Positions 13,705 to 20,313 of a DNA stretch of 20,313 nt are shown in pieces. The DNA is taken from the NCBI GenBank assembly GCA_037133095.1, contig JBAXOT010000030.1, positions 1 through 20,313 on the forward strand. The letters are read 5' to 3'. The position numbers and the translations under genes are program-made. Below the pieces are notes generated by a model. It was given only the letters and a program-made list of their open reading frames with translations, was not told the origin of the DNA and made no database searches. Positions within the stretch are counted from its first letter, which is position 1, and each line of letters starts with the position of its first letter. The stretch is from CAIMZW01 sp037133095. GTDB taxonomy: Bacteria; Actinomycetota; Actinomycetes; Nanopelagicales; Nanopelagicaceae.

Positions 13705-15438
13705 TTGTTAACGAGAATTCTTAAAGATTACCTACGACCTTATTGGCAAAATGTGGTTTTGGTTTTGACGCTCCTGCTGGTTCAAGCAATCACAAATCTC
13801 TATCTCCCAAATCTCAACGCGGAACTGATCAACAATGGAATTGCCAAGGGAAATGTTTCTTACATTTGGCACATTGGTCTCATCATGTTGGCTGCCTCCG
13901 CTCTGATTTTAGGAGCGTCAGTTTGGATTGCCTATCTCAGTTCCCGAGTAGCGATGTCCTTTGGACGAGATCTTCGTAAAGGTGTTTTTTCGGCCGTTGA
14001 GCGATTTTCGGCCCGTGAATTAAATTCATTTGGCGCCCCGTCCCTCATTACTCGAAACACCAACGATGTGCAGCAAGTGCAAATGGTGCTCTTTATGGGT
14101 TTGACCATGATGGTCGCCGCGCCAATTACTGGCGTGGGCGCAGTAATTATGGCCCTGAAGACAAACGTAAAGCTTTCCGGACTTTTGCTTGTCGTAGTTC
14201 CCATCATGGGAGTAATTATTTTTCTCTTGCTTCGTCGAATAGTTCCGCTCTTTCGAGTGATGCAGGTAAAGATTGATCGCATCAATTTGGTTCTGCGCGA
14301 ACAAATAAGCGGAATTCGAGTTATTCGGGCATTTGTCAAGACCAAGTTTGAAGAAGAGAGATTTGCGGAAACTAGTCGCGACCTGATGACTACAACGCTG
14401 AGCGTGACTCGCACCTTCGCAATAATGTTTCCATCTCTGACTTTGATTCTAAATCTCACCAGCGTTGCGGTCATTTGGTTCGGCGGAAAATTAGTCGACA
14501 GTGGCAGCATGCCGATTGGTAATCTCACTGCATTCTTGGCCTACATCATGCAAATCCTGGGCAGCGCCATGATGGCCATCATGATGTCGTTGATGATTCC
14601 TCGGGCGGCTGCGAGTGCTGAGCGAATAGCAGAGGTTCTCGATACGCAATCCTCAGTTGTTGAATCGCCCAATCCGCAGGCACCGTTGCAAGCCACCGGG
14701 CTGGTCGAATTCAAGAATGTGGAATTTAGATACCCCGGCGCAGAGCAACCAGTCCTGAGTGAAATCTCATTTACTGCACGGCCAGGACAGGTAACTGCGA
14801 TTGTTGGCAGCACTGGAAGTGGAAAGAGCACTCTTCTCAATCTCATTCCTCGATTTATTGATGCGACAGCCGGCCAAGTATTAATCGATGGCATAGACGT
14901 TAAAGATCAATCGTTGGAGTCGGTTTGGGCGAGCGTTGGCTTAGTTCCACAACGTGCTTTTCTCTTCGGTGGCACGGTTGCACAGAATCTGCGTTACGGC
15001 GATCTGAGCGCTGACGATGATGAACTGTGGAAAGTTTTAGAAGTTGCCCAGGCTCAGGATTTTGTGGCGGAACTTCCAGATCAACTTCAATCTCGAGTCG
15101 CTCAGGGCGGTACCAACTTTTCTGGTGGCCAACGTCAGCGCCTCTCGATTGCTCGCGCCTTAGCAAAGAAGGCGAATATCTATTTAATGGATGACAGTTT
15201 TTCGGCACTCGATTTTGCCACTGATGCAAAATTGCGTACTGCGTTGGCCAGCAAAATTACTCATTCGACACTTATTATCGTGGCCCAACGAGTCAGCACC
15301 ATTTTGAATGCCGACCAGATCATTGTGCTGGACTACGGAAAAATCGTGGGTATCGGGGTTCATGAGACCTTGATGAAAGAGTGCGTGACCTACCGAGAAA
15401 TTGTGCTTTCACAATTAAGTCCGGAGGAAGCCGCATGA
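13705..15438 (+). CDS. Heterodimeric ABC exporter subunit with degenerate catalytic site
   Basis: The 577-residue half-transporter has six membrane helices (about 15-300) and an ATPase domain. Walker A is 'GSTGSGKST' (368-376) and the signature is intact, 'SGGQ' (473-476). The Walker B end is M-D-D-S, so the catalytic Glu is Asp497, and the H-loop His is replaced by Gln528. That is the degenerate half of heterodimers such as TM287/288 and BmrC/BmrD. It pairs with the next gene, whose start overlaps this stop (ATGA at 15435-15438). The transported substrate is unknown; the family exports drugs, lipids or peptides. Start TTG with AAGAGGA 8 bases upstream; an alternative start is not needed because the first helix begins soon after. 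Confidence 0.93.
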   Translation: MLTRILKDYLRPYWQNVVLVLTLLLVQAITNLYLPNLNAELINNGIAKGNVSYIWHIGLIMLAASALILGASVWIAYLSSRVAMSFGRDLRKGVFSAVERFSARELNSFGAPSLITRNTNDVQQVQMVLFMGLTMMVAAPITGVGAVIMALKTNVKLSGLLLVVVPIMGVIIFLLLRRIVPLFRVMQVKIDRINLVLREQISGIRVIRAFVKTKFEEERFAETSRDLMTTTLSVTRTFAIMFPSLTLILNLTSVAVIWFGGKLVDSGSMPIGNLTAFLAYIMQILGSAMMAIMMSLMIPRAAASAERIAEVLDTQSSVVESPNPQAPLQATGLVEFKNVEFRYPGAEQPVLSEISFTARPGQVTAIVGSTGSGKSTLLNLIPRFIDATAGQVLIDGIDVKDQSLESVWASVGLVPQRAFLFGGTVAQNLRYGDLSADDDELWKVLEVAQAQDFVAELPDQLQSRVAQGGTNFSGGQRQRLSIARALAKKANIYLMDDSFSALDFATDAKLRTALASKITHSTLIIVAQRVSTILNADQIIVLDYGKIVGIGVHETLMKECVTYREIVLSQLSPEEAA

Positions 15439-17402
15439 GCCAGCGCCAACCGGCAGCAGGAAGTCAACCAACAGCACCTCAAGGGCGCGGGCCCATGGGG
15501 GGCATGTTTGGTCCACCACCTGCAAAATCGAAAGACTTTCGCGGATCCTTAAAACGACTTCTTAAAGAGTTAAAGTACGAGCGCACTTCGTTGATTGCAG
15601 TTCTCTCCCTTATTACAACTTCCGTTGTGCTTGGCTCTTTTGGACCCAAGATTTTGGGGCGGGCAACAAACGATGTCTTTTATGGTTTTCTAGGGCGCAA
15701 ATTGCCAGTGGGAATTTCCAAAGTCCAAGCCGTTGCTAACTTACGGGCACAAGGCCAATCGCGTCTTGCCGATATGTTGTCCAAGTCATCGGTCGTTCCG
15801 GGTCGGGGTATTGATTTCACTGCAGTAGAAAAAACTTTGTTCCTGGCCGCGGCTTTATATGCCATTGCCTCGTTATTCATGTGGATTCAGGGCTATTTAA
15901 TGGCGGGCGTAACTCAACGAACCGTCTTTCGACTTCGACGCCTCGCCGAGGAGAAAATCGGTAGATTGCCACTGAGTTACTTCGATACTCAGTCTCGAGG
16001 TGATTTGCTCAGTCGAGTTACAAATGACGTTGACAACATTTCCAACTCGCTGCAACAAGGTCTCTCGCAGATCTTGAACTCCCTGCTCACGGTGCTTTCT
16101 ATCCTTGCCATGATGCTTTGGATTAGTCCGATTTTGGCGCTGGTCTCGGTGATTGCTATCCCGCTGAGCATGTTCGTCTCAATTCGGATTGCAAAGAAGT
16201 CTCAAAGTCAGTTCATTGCCCAATGGGATTGGACTGGAAAACTCAATGGTCACGTCGAAGAGATGCACACTGGGCATGCGCTGGTAAAAGTATTTGGACA
16301 TCGTGAACGGGCGATAGAAGATTTCTCTGATCTCAATGAAAAACTCTATGACGCGAGTTTCAAGGCTCAATTTATGTCTGGAATTATCCAGCCAATGACG
16401 CAATTGATTTCAAATTTAATTTACGTTGCGATTACAGTCATTGGTGGCTTTATGGTCGCCACTGGTTCCATGACTCTTGGCGATGTTCAGGCGTTTATTC
16501 AGTACTCGCGCCAATTTGGTATGCCACTTGCCCAGATTGCAGGATTGATGAATATCGTTCAATCTGGAGTCGCATCGGCCGAACGACTTTTCGAACTACT
16601 TGATGCTCAGGAAGAGAAGCCCGATTCTGCAGATTTAGCTCCTGTCGCACGTGCAAAGGGCCGAATTACTTTTGAAAATGTTGCCTTCCGCTATGTCGTG
16701 GATCAACCTCTCATAGAGAATTTCAATCTGACGGTAGAACCTGGTGAGACAATTGCGATTGTTGGCCCGACAGGCGCGGGAAAAACAACGCTCGTGAATT
16801 TGTTGATGCGTTTTTATGAAATTAATGCAGGTCGAATCACTTTGGATGATGTTGATATTCGCGATATCTCTCGTGATGATTTGCGACGTCAATTTGGAAT
16901 GGTGTTGCAAGACACTTGGCTCTTTACCGGAACGATGCGAGAAAATATTGCTTTCGGTTCTTTAGATCCCGATCACGATGCAGTCGTTGCTGCGGCCGAG
17001 GCTGCAAATATTGATCACTTGTTGCGATCACTGCCTAAGGGCTATGACTCGTTATTAACCGATGACAACGCAACGGTTTCCAATGGCGAACGTCAATTAA
17101 TCACCATCGCACGGGCCTTTATGGCAGACCCAGCTATTTTGATACTCGACGAAGCAACAAGTTCGGTCGATACTCGAACCGAAGTATTAGTGCAACAAGC
17201 GATGGCACGGTTGCGCAGTGGTCGCACTAGCTTCGTGATCGCACATCGACTCTCTACGATTCGCGACGCACACACCATTCTCGTCATGGATAAAGGTCAA
17301 TTGATCGAACAAGGTTCGCATGACGAACTCATGGCGCAAAAGGGTTTCTACTTTGACCTTTACGCCAGCCAATTCTCGGCGGCCGCTTTAGGCAACGAGT
17401 AG
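15435..17402 (+). CDS. Heterodimeric ABC exporter subunit with consensus catalytic residues
   Basis: The 655-residue partner subunit has a Gly/Pro-rich cytoplasmic tail (residues 1-35), then the amphipathic 'KDFRGSLKRLLKELK' before the first helix. An extra extracytoplasmic segment of about 60 residues after helix 1 (with 'RAQGQSRLADMLSK') is typical of actinobacterial members. Its ATPase has Walker A 'GPTGAGKTT' (444-452), Walker B 'ILDEATSSVD' with catalytic Glu573, and His604 in 'AHRLSTI'. Its signature is altered: S-N-G-E-R-Q (549-554) instead of S-G-G-Q. Thus the site formed by this Walker A/B and the partner's intact signature is active, and the other is degenerate. I chose the ATG at 15435 because of its overlap with the previous stop. 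Confidence 0.94.
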   Translation: MSQRQPAAGSQPTAPQGRGPMGGMFGPPPAKSKDFRGSLKRLLKELKYERTSLIAVLSLITTSVVLGSFGPKILGRATNDVFYGFLGRKLPVGISKVQAVANLRAQGQSRLADMLSKSSVVPGRGIDFTAVEKTLFLAAALYAIASLFMWIQGYLMAGVTQRTVFRLRRLAEEKIGRLPLSYFDTQSRGDLLSRVTNDVDNISNSLQQGLSQILNSLLTVLSILAMMLWISPILALVSVIAIPLSMFVSIRIAKKSQSQFIAQWDWTGKLNGHVEEMHTGHALVKVFGHRERAIEDFSDLNEKLYDASFKAQFMSGIIQPMTQLISNLIYVAITVIGGFMVATGSMTLGDVQAFIQYSRQFGMPLAQIAGLMNIVQSGVASAERLFELLDAQEEKPDSADLAPVARAKGRITFENVAFRYVVDQPLIENFNLTVEPGETIAIVGPTGAGKTTLVNLLMRFYEINAGRITLDDVDIRDISRDDLRRQFGMVLQDTWLFTGTMRENIAFGSLDPDHDAVVAAAEAANIDHLLRSLPKGYDSLLTDDNATVSNGERQLITIARAFMADPAILILDEATSSVDTRTEVLVQQAMARLRSGRTSFVIAHRLSTIRDAHTILVMDKGQLIEQGSHDELMAQKGFYFDLYASQFSAAALGNE

Positions 17403-17414
17403 TAGTACCAGGCA

Positions 17415-17882
17415 ATGTCATTTAGGAATGGCGCCATCGGCATCGGTCTTACCTTGGTTCTCGCCTATGCACTTGGCTCGGGATACTGGGTGAGTTCTGG
17501 TGATACCTGGTACCAATCGCTTCATGCGCCATCTTGGCAACCACCGAACTGGGTATTTGGGGTTATTTGGCCGTATAACTTTATAGCTCTCGGCATAGCA
17601 GTTTTCATCGTCGGCGCTAAAGCAACCCACAAACTTTCAATTGTTTGGCTGGCAAGTTTGGCGATCAGCATCACATTGGCTCTTGCCTGGTCCTATTACT
17701 TTTATGTGCCACATCGCTTATCGCTGGCCGCAATTTTTTTGGTTCTTGCCGCGCTCTTTACACTTCCGGTGCTGATCATCGCCTGGCGCTCTTCATGGAA
17801 ATTAGGCTTGGCGCTCTTGCCTTATCAATTATGGGTAGCAATCGCTTCGACTTTGGCACTGGGTTATTCGCGATTTAATTAA
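17415..17882 (+). CDS. TspO/MBR family membrane protein
   Basis: The 155-residue protein has five predicted membrane helices and the family signatures: 'WYQSLHAPSWQPPNWVFGVIWPYNF' region (32-56), 'ALAWSYYFYVPHRLSLA' in helix 3-4, and 'LLPYQLWVAIASTLALGYSRFN' at the end. TspO proteins bind tetrapyrroles and in bacteria are linked to porphyrin handling and light or stress responses. It follows the ABC exporter by 12 bases and could be the last gene of that transcript, with AGGC as a weak ribosome binding site. It ends four bases from the convergent BenE-type gene. Confidence 0.9.
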   Translation: MSFRNGAIGIGLTLVLAYALGSGYWVSSGDTWYQSLHAPSWQPPNWVFGVIWPYNFIALGIAVFIVGAKATHKLSIVWLASLAISITLALAWSYYFYVPHRLSLAAIFLVLAALFTLPVLIIAWRSSWKLGLALLPYQLWVAIASTLALGYSRFN

Positions 17883-17886
17883 TCGG

Positions 17887-19128
17887 CTATCTTTTCGCAC
17901 CTTTTGCTCGAAATTCGACGACGTGGTGAACAACAAATCCTGCGATTAAGCCCCAGAAGGGTGCACCTAAGCAAAGTGGATGGATATTTGAAATGGTCAC
18001 CAAGAAAGTGATGAGAGCCGCCTCGCGATATTGCGGATCTTGCAACGCATCATGAGTACTACTGGCTATCGCTGGCAATAAACCAAGTCCCGCCAAAGCA
18101 GCGAGCATGGCGCCGGGCAGGGCACCGAATAGCCCCAACATTGTTGCGCCCATGATGCCGACTGCGAGGTAGGCAGCCCCACACACCACTCCCGCGGTAT
18201 AGCGTTTTGTTTTATCGGGCTCTGCTTCTTCACCGGAACCAATGGCTGCAGTAATCGCAGCACTGTTAACACCACTGCCTAAAGATCCAGCGCCAAGAAA
18301 CGAAATAATTCCAGCAACGACCAATGATTTATTTGTTGGCGGTTCATACCCGGCACTGGAGAGCACGGCAAGTCCGGGTGCAAACTGGGTCGTTACAGTC
18401 AATAGAACTAATGGCAACGCCAAAGTTATGAGTGCGCTCACTGAAAATGTTGGGACAATCCATACTGGCCTGGCTAGCGCCACATTCCAATGAGTGGAAT
18501 GTGCTTTATGAGTGATCAGCGCAATGATCAGTCCAATTGCCGCGCTGGTAATCACCGGGGCGCGCCAACCAAAGCGCCGTGCGATGAAATATCCGATCAC
18601 CATCGAGATGACGATCAGTGGCTCCTTTGGCAAGGTTCGAAAAATATTAACCCCAAAATCAAAAAGGACGCCGCCTAACATTCCCATGATCACAGGACGC
18701 GGAACAATCGAAAGTATTCGGTGCAGAATTCCAGTAACACCGATCAGGAAAATGAGAACCGAAGCAATGAAGTAAGCACCGACAGCATCACTGAGTTTGT
18801 GATTCGCAAGTCCGGTTACCAAGAGCGCAACCGAGGGAGTTGACCAAGCGCCAATGACTGGAATTCGCAGCCGAAGTGAAAGATAGAGCCCGAAGATTCC
18901 AGAACCGGCCCAGCAAGCAAATAACCACGAAGCTGTTTGGCGATCAGAAAAATGCCCAGCCCGGGCAGCGGCTAGCAAGATAGCAACAGGTCCGGTGCTC
19001 GAGATCAAAACGATAAGCAGCCCGGACATAGCAGCTGACCAGGTCACCGAGGCTGGAAATGTCTTGAGGTTGCCCCATATAGCGCGCAACGGAGGGATCT
19101 CAACGCTGCCTCGATATTGCTCGGTCAT
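17887..19128 (-). CDS. BenE family (benzoate/H+ symporter-like) membrane transporter
   Basis: The 413-residue protein has about 12 membrane helices and matches the BenE pattern: 'VLISSTGPVAILLAAARAGHFSDRQTASW' near the start, 'YLSLRLRIPVIGAWSTPSVALL', 'IVPRPVIMGMLGGVLFDFGVNIF', 'SSAGYEPPTNKSLVVAGIISFLGAGSLGSGVNSAAITAAIGSG', and 'FWGLIAGFVVHH' at the end. It probably uses the proton gradient. Benzoate is the substrate in characterised members, but no aromatic-degradation genes are nearby, so another organic anion, xanthine- or uracil-like substrate is possible. The ribosome binding site AAGG is 8 bases before the ATG. A 12-base perfect palindrome (19178-19189) lies about 50 bases upstream. Confidence 0.88.
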   Translation of the reverse strand: MTEQYRGSVEIPPLRAIWGNLKTFPASVTWSAAMSGLLIVLISSTGPVAILLAAARAGHFSDRQTASWLFACWAGSGIFGLYLSLRLRIPVIGAWSTPSVALLVTGLANHKLSDAVGAYFIASVLIFLIGVTGILHRILSIVPRPVIMGMLGGVLFDFGVNIFRTLPKEPLIVISMVIGYFIARRFGWRAPVITSAAIGLIIALITHKAHSTHWNVALARPVWIVPTFSVSALITLALPLVLLTVTTQFAPGLAVLSSAGYEPPTNKSLVVAGIISFLGAGSLGSGVNSAAITAAIGSGEEAEPDKTKRYTAGVVCGAAYLAVGIMGATMLGLFGALPGAMLAALAGLGLLPAIASSTHDALQDPQYREAALITFLVTISNIHPLCLGAPFWGLIAGFVVHHVVEFRAKGAKR

Positions 19129-19177
19129 CTACGAAACCTTAATGCGACAAAGCAAGTCCGTGGTATTACGCTTTTAT

Positions 19178-19189
19178 TACTGGCCAGTA
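19178..19189. promoter_or_regulatory. 12-bp perfect palindrome upstream of the BenE-type gene
   Basis: TACTGGCCAGTA equals its own reverse complement. It lies 49 bases upstream of the BenE-type start, near possible -10 sequences (TAATAC on the minus strand close by), so it could be an operator. A 12-base palindrome is not rare in 20 kb, so it carries little weight alone. Confidence 0.3.
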
Positions 19190-19261
19190 GTTTTCAGCCG
19201 AAGGGTCCTCAATCGGTTGTGTCCTACTAGACAGGATAAATGAGAACTTTTGGCTTTCGCT

Positions 19262-19282
19262 TTATAACAGGATTGTTATAAT
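19262..19282 (+). promoter_or_regulatory. Consensus -10 (TATAAT) overlapped by an inverted-repeat operator
   Basis: TATAAT at 19277-19282 lies exactly six bases before the ATG at 19289, giving a leaderless promoter. It is embedded in a perfect inverted repeat: TTATAACA (19262-19269), GGAT spacer, TGTTATAA (19274-19281). A protein dimer bound there would block RNA polymerase. No convincing -35 is visible; CTTTCG occupies the expected place. Confidence 0.6.
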
Positions 19283-19288
19283 TAACTC

Positions 19289-19417
19289 ATGAACACAAAT
19301 GAGTTAGTTATGGATGACTTTGAAAACATCACTGCGGACTGGGACGCCCTTCCAGATACCGATAAGTGGCACCTGATCGCCCAAATTGAGGCGATGCTCG
19401 CAGAATCTGCCGCTTAA
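19289..19417 (+). CDS. 42-residue acidic small protein, uncharacterised
   Basis: The reading frame begins MNTNELVMDDFENITADW and ends with a helix-like 'KWHLIAQIEAMLAESAA'. It is rich in Asp and Glu, has two Trp, no Cys and no membrane segment or signal, so a small soluble protein is expected. I do not recognise a family. Support for a real gene: a perfect TATAAT placed six bases before the ATG as in two other genes of this window, sensible codon use, and a strong terminator 74 bases after the stop. The -10 lies in an inverted repeat, so it is probably repressible. It could be a regulator or partner of the downstream sigma factor, but that is a guess. The RNA, not the protein, may be the main product. 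Confidence 0.55.
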   Translation: MNTNELVMDDFENITADWDALPDTDKWHLIAQIEAMLAESAA

Positions 19418-19429
19418 AACCCTGATTTT

Positions 19430-19472
19430 TCAGACCGATGGGAGCCTCCTGGCCCCCTCAGTGCCGGTCTGA
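19430..19472 (+). other. Structured RNA element between the small gene and its terminator
   Basis: TCAGACCG (19430-19437) and CGGTCTGA (19465-19472) form an exact 8-bp stem closing a 27-base interior that is itself G/C-rich. A 10-base palindrome TGCTCGAGCA (19475-19484) follows, and then the terminator. The whole 3' region of the small transcript is therefore highly folded, which is more than a terminator needs. It might be a stable small RNA, a regulatory 3' UTR or a second terminator. Confidence 0.5.
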
Positions 19473-19491
19473 GATGCTCGAGCAGTACCGA

Positions 19492-19529
19492 CCGACCACA
19501 CCTGGAGCACAGATGTGGTCGGTTTTTTT
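19492..19529 (+). terminator. Strong Rho-independent terminator
   Basis: CCGACCACA (19492-19500) and TGTGGTCGG (19514-19522) form a perfect 9-bp stem with a 13-base loop, followed directly by seven Ts (19523-19529). It closes the transcript of the 42-residue gene and insulates the sigma-factor gene. It is the clearest terminator in the window. Confidence 0.92.
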
Positions 19530-19595
19530 GGTTTTTGGCTCCAGAATTTCTCAGAAAAGTGGCTTAATCTTTCGGGAAAAGCGGGTTTTAGGGGA

Positions 19596-19616
19596 GGTGG
19601 AAAAATATTTTCCACC
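19596..19616. promoter_or_regulatory. 9-bp inverted repeat in the sigma-factor upstream region
   Basis: GGTGGAAAA (19596-19604) and TTTTCCACC (19608-19616) are exact reverse complements with the 3-base loop ATA. There is no T-run after it in either direction, so it is more likely an operator or a leader hairpin than a terminator. The 179-base gap 19530-19708 has no gene; weak promoter candidates include TTGGCC (19629-19634), 17-base spacer, TAGTAG (19652-19657). A second small hairpin, GGGCAA/TTGTCCC, spans 19659-19675. Confidence 0.45.
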
Positions 19617-19708
19617 CGGACGCAACATTTGGCCGACATATGTGTCTTTACTAGTAGAGGGCAAGACGTTGTCCCCTGTAATACCCGAAGTAACGGAGAT
19701 TGACCCAA

Positions 19709-20313
19709 ATGGCACTTCGCAAAACTGCGAAAACGACAGTCGTAGCGGCTACCGCCGTATCCGACTGGTCAGTTGCCGATCTCTCCGCTTTATATGCCGA
19801 ACAACGCTCATCTCTGGTGGCTCAAGCTCGTCGAATCCTCCGTTCCGACGCCGATGCCGCTGAAGTTGTTCAAGAAGCCTTCCTCAAATTCATCCTCGCC
19901 GCCCCAGAACTCGATTCTCGCGAGCGGGCTCTGGCCTATTTGCGCACCACGGTCAACAACCTCTGCCTTAACCTCATTCGTGCGACCGGATCCAGGCCAA
20001 ACTTGGTTGCCATCGACTCCGATACCTCGCAGGATCGCCTCAATGAGATGGCTGCGCAAGCACACATTCCTTTTGATACCACTTTGGCTGCCGCCGAAGA
20101 TGCTTCGATTATTCGCGAAGCCCTTTCCCGCCTCTCTGCAGACCAGCGCACCGCGTTGGTTATGTGGGAAATGGAAGGTCGCACCACGGAAGAGATTGCA
20201 TCTGCAATTGGAACCACGCCTGCCAACGTTCGCCACGTTGTTGGTCGCGCTCGCGCCTCCTTCGTCCGCATCCTCACGGAGTGGGTTGTCGATGAAGAGA
20301 ATGGCACAACCGC
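19709..20313 (+). CDS. ECF-like sigma-70 family RNA polymerase sigma factor, 3' end outside the window
   Basis: The frame opens with ATG at 19709 (GGAG at 19695-19698, 10 bases upstream) and is still open after 201 codons at the window end. After a short basic N-terminus (about residues 1-20), region 2 is seen as 'LYAEQRSSLVAQARRIL' and 'DAAEVVQEAFLKFI', followed by 'AYLRTTVNNLCLNLIR'. Region 4 follows as 'ALSRLSADQRTALVMWEMEGRTTEEIASAIGTTPANVRHVVGRARASF', a clear HTH. There is no region 1 or 3, as in ECF-type (group 4) sigma factors. An anti-sigma gene may follow beyond the window. Some proteins of this kind carry an added C-terminal domain; the open frame past region 4 could be its start. 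Confidence 0.88.
   Translation, partial: MALRKTAKTTVVAATAVSDWSVADLSALYAEQRSSLVAQARRILRSDADAAEVVQEAFLKFILAAPELDSRERALAYLRTTVNNLCLNLIRATGSRPNLVAIDSDTSQDRLNEMAAQAHIPFDTTLAAAEDASIIREALSRLSADQRTALVMWEMEGRTTEEIASAIGTTPANVRHVVGRARASFVRILTEWVVDEENGTT

Noticed and set aside
13932..14528. Open frame of 198 codons on the minus strand
   Set aside because: It is antisense to the membrane domain of the ABC exporter; its composition follows from the coding strand and no family pattern is seen.
1..20313. Mobile element, prophage or genomic island
   Set aside because: No transposase, integrase, phage gene or flanking direct repeats next to the tRNAs were seen, and composition looks even.

Overview
The window looks like a piece of chromosome from a small-genome actinobacterium. 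By eye the base composition is close to half G+C. Genes are tightly packed, with several 4-base ATGA overlaps and tail-to-tail overlaps. Three genes carry a TANNNT hexamer exactly six bases before the ATG, as expected for actinobacterial leaderless transcripts. The protein set (two-domain Sua5, a BenE-type carrier, TspO, a heterodimeric ABC exporter, a tiny Cys-rich protein) also fits. A free-living aquatic lineage such as Nanopelagicales is my guess, not something the sequence proves. I see no insertion sequence, prophage, integrase or CRISPR array.

Left part (1-3508): the 5' portion of tRNA-Glu on the minus strand; a small tandem repeat of hairpin-forming units that starts inside the end of a secreted SIMPL-domain gene; the tRNA-modification enzyme Sua5/TsaC; a small membrane protein; a LuxR-type regulator with a structured leader; and tRNA-Lys(UUU).

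Centre (3565-9929): a SAM methyltransferase, a NifX-like small protein and a glycosyltransferase, all on the plus strand. Next comes a TPP riboswitch controlling a thiamine ABC importer made of a binding protein (ThiB) and a fused permease (ThiP); its ATPase gene is not adjacent. Convergent with it is a two-gene minus-strand unit, a TupA-like ATP-grasp protein and a short methyltransferase-like protein, probably for surface glycan or small-molecule modification.

Right part (9967-20313): a class V aminotransferase related to cysteine desulfurases but lacking the usual cysteine; an SDR oxidoreductase; a secreted bacterial member of the plant EXORDIUM/PHI-1 family; thioredoxin; a 38-residue Cys-rich protein; a heterodimeric ABC exporter with one degenerate ATP site; TspO; a BenE-type carrier; a 42-residue acidic protein with its own palindrome-covered promoter, a structured 3' region and a strong terminator; and the first 201 codons of an ECF-like sigma factor that runs off the end.

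The most rewarding places for a second look are the 19262-19530 small-gene/structured-RNA unit, the secreted EXORDIUM homologue, the switchable pairing around the thiB ribosome binding site, the thiamine importer with no nearby ATPase, and the ATP-grasp/methyltransferase-like pair.
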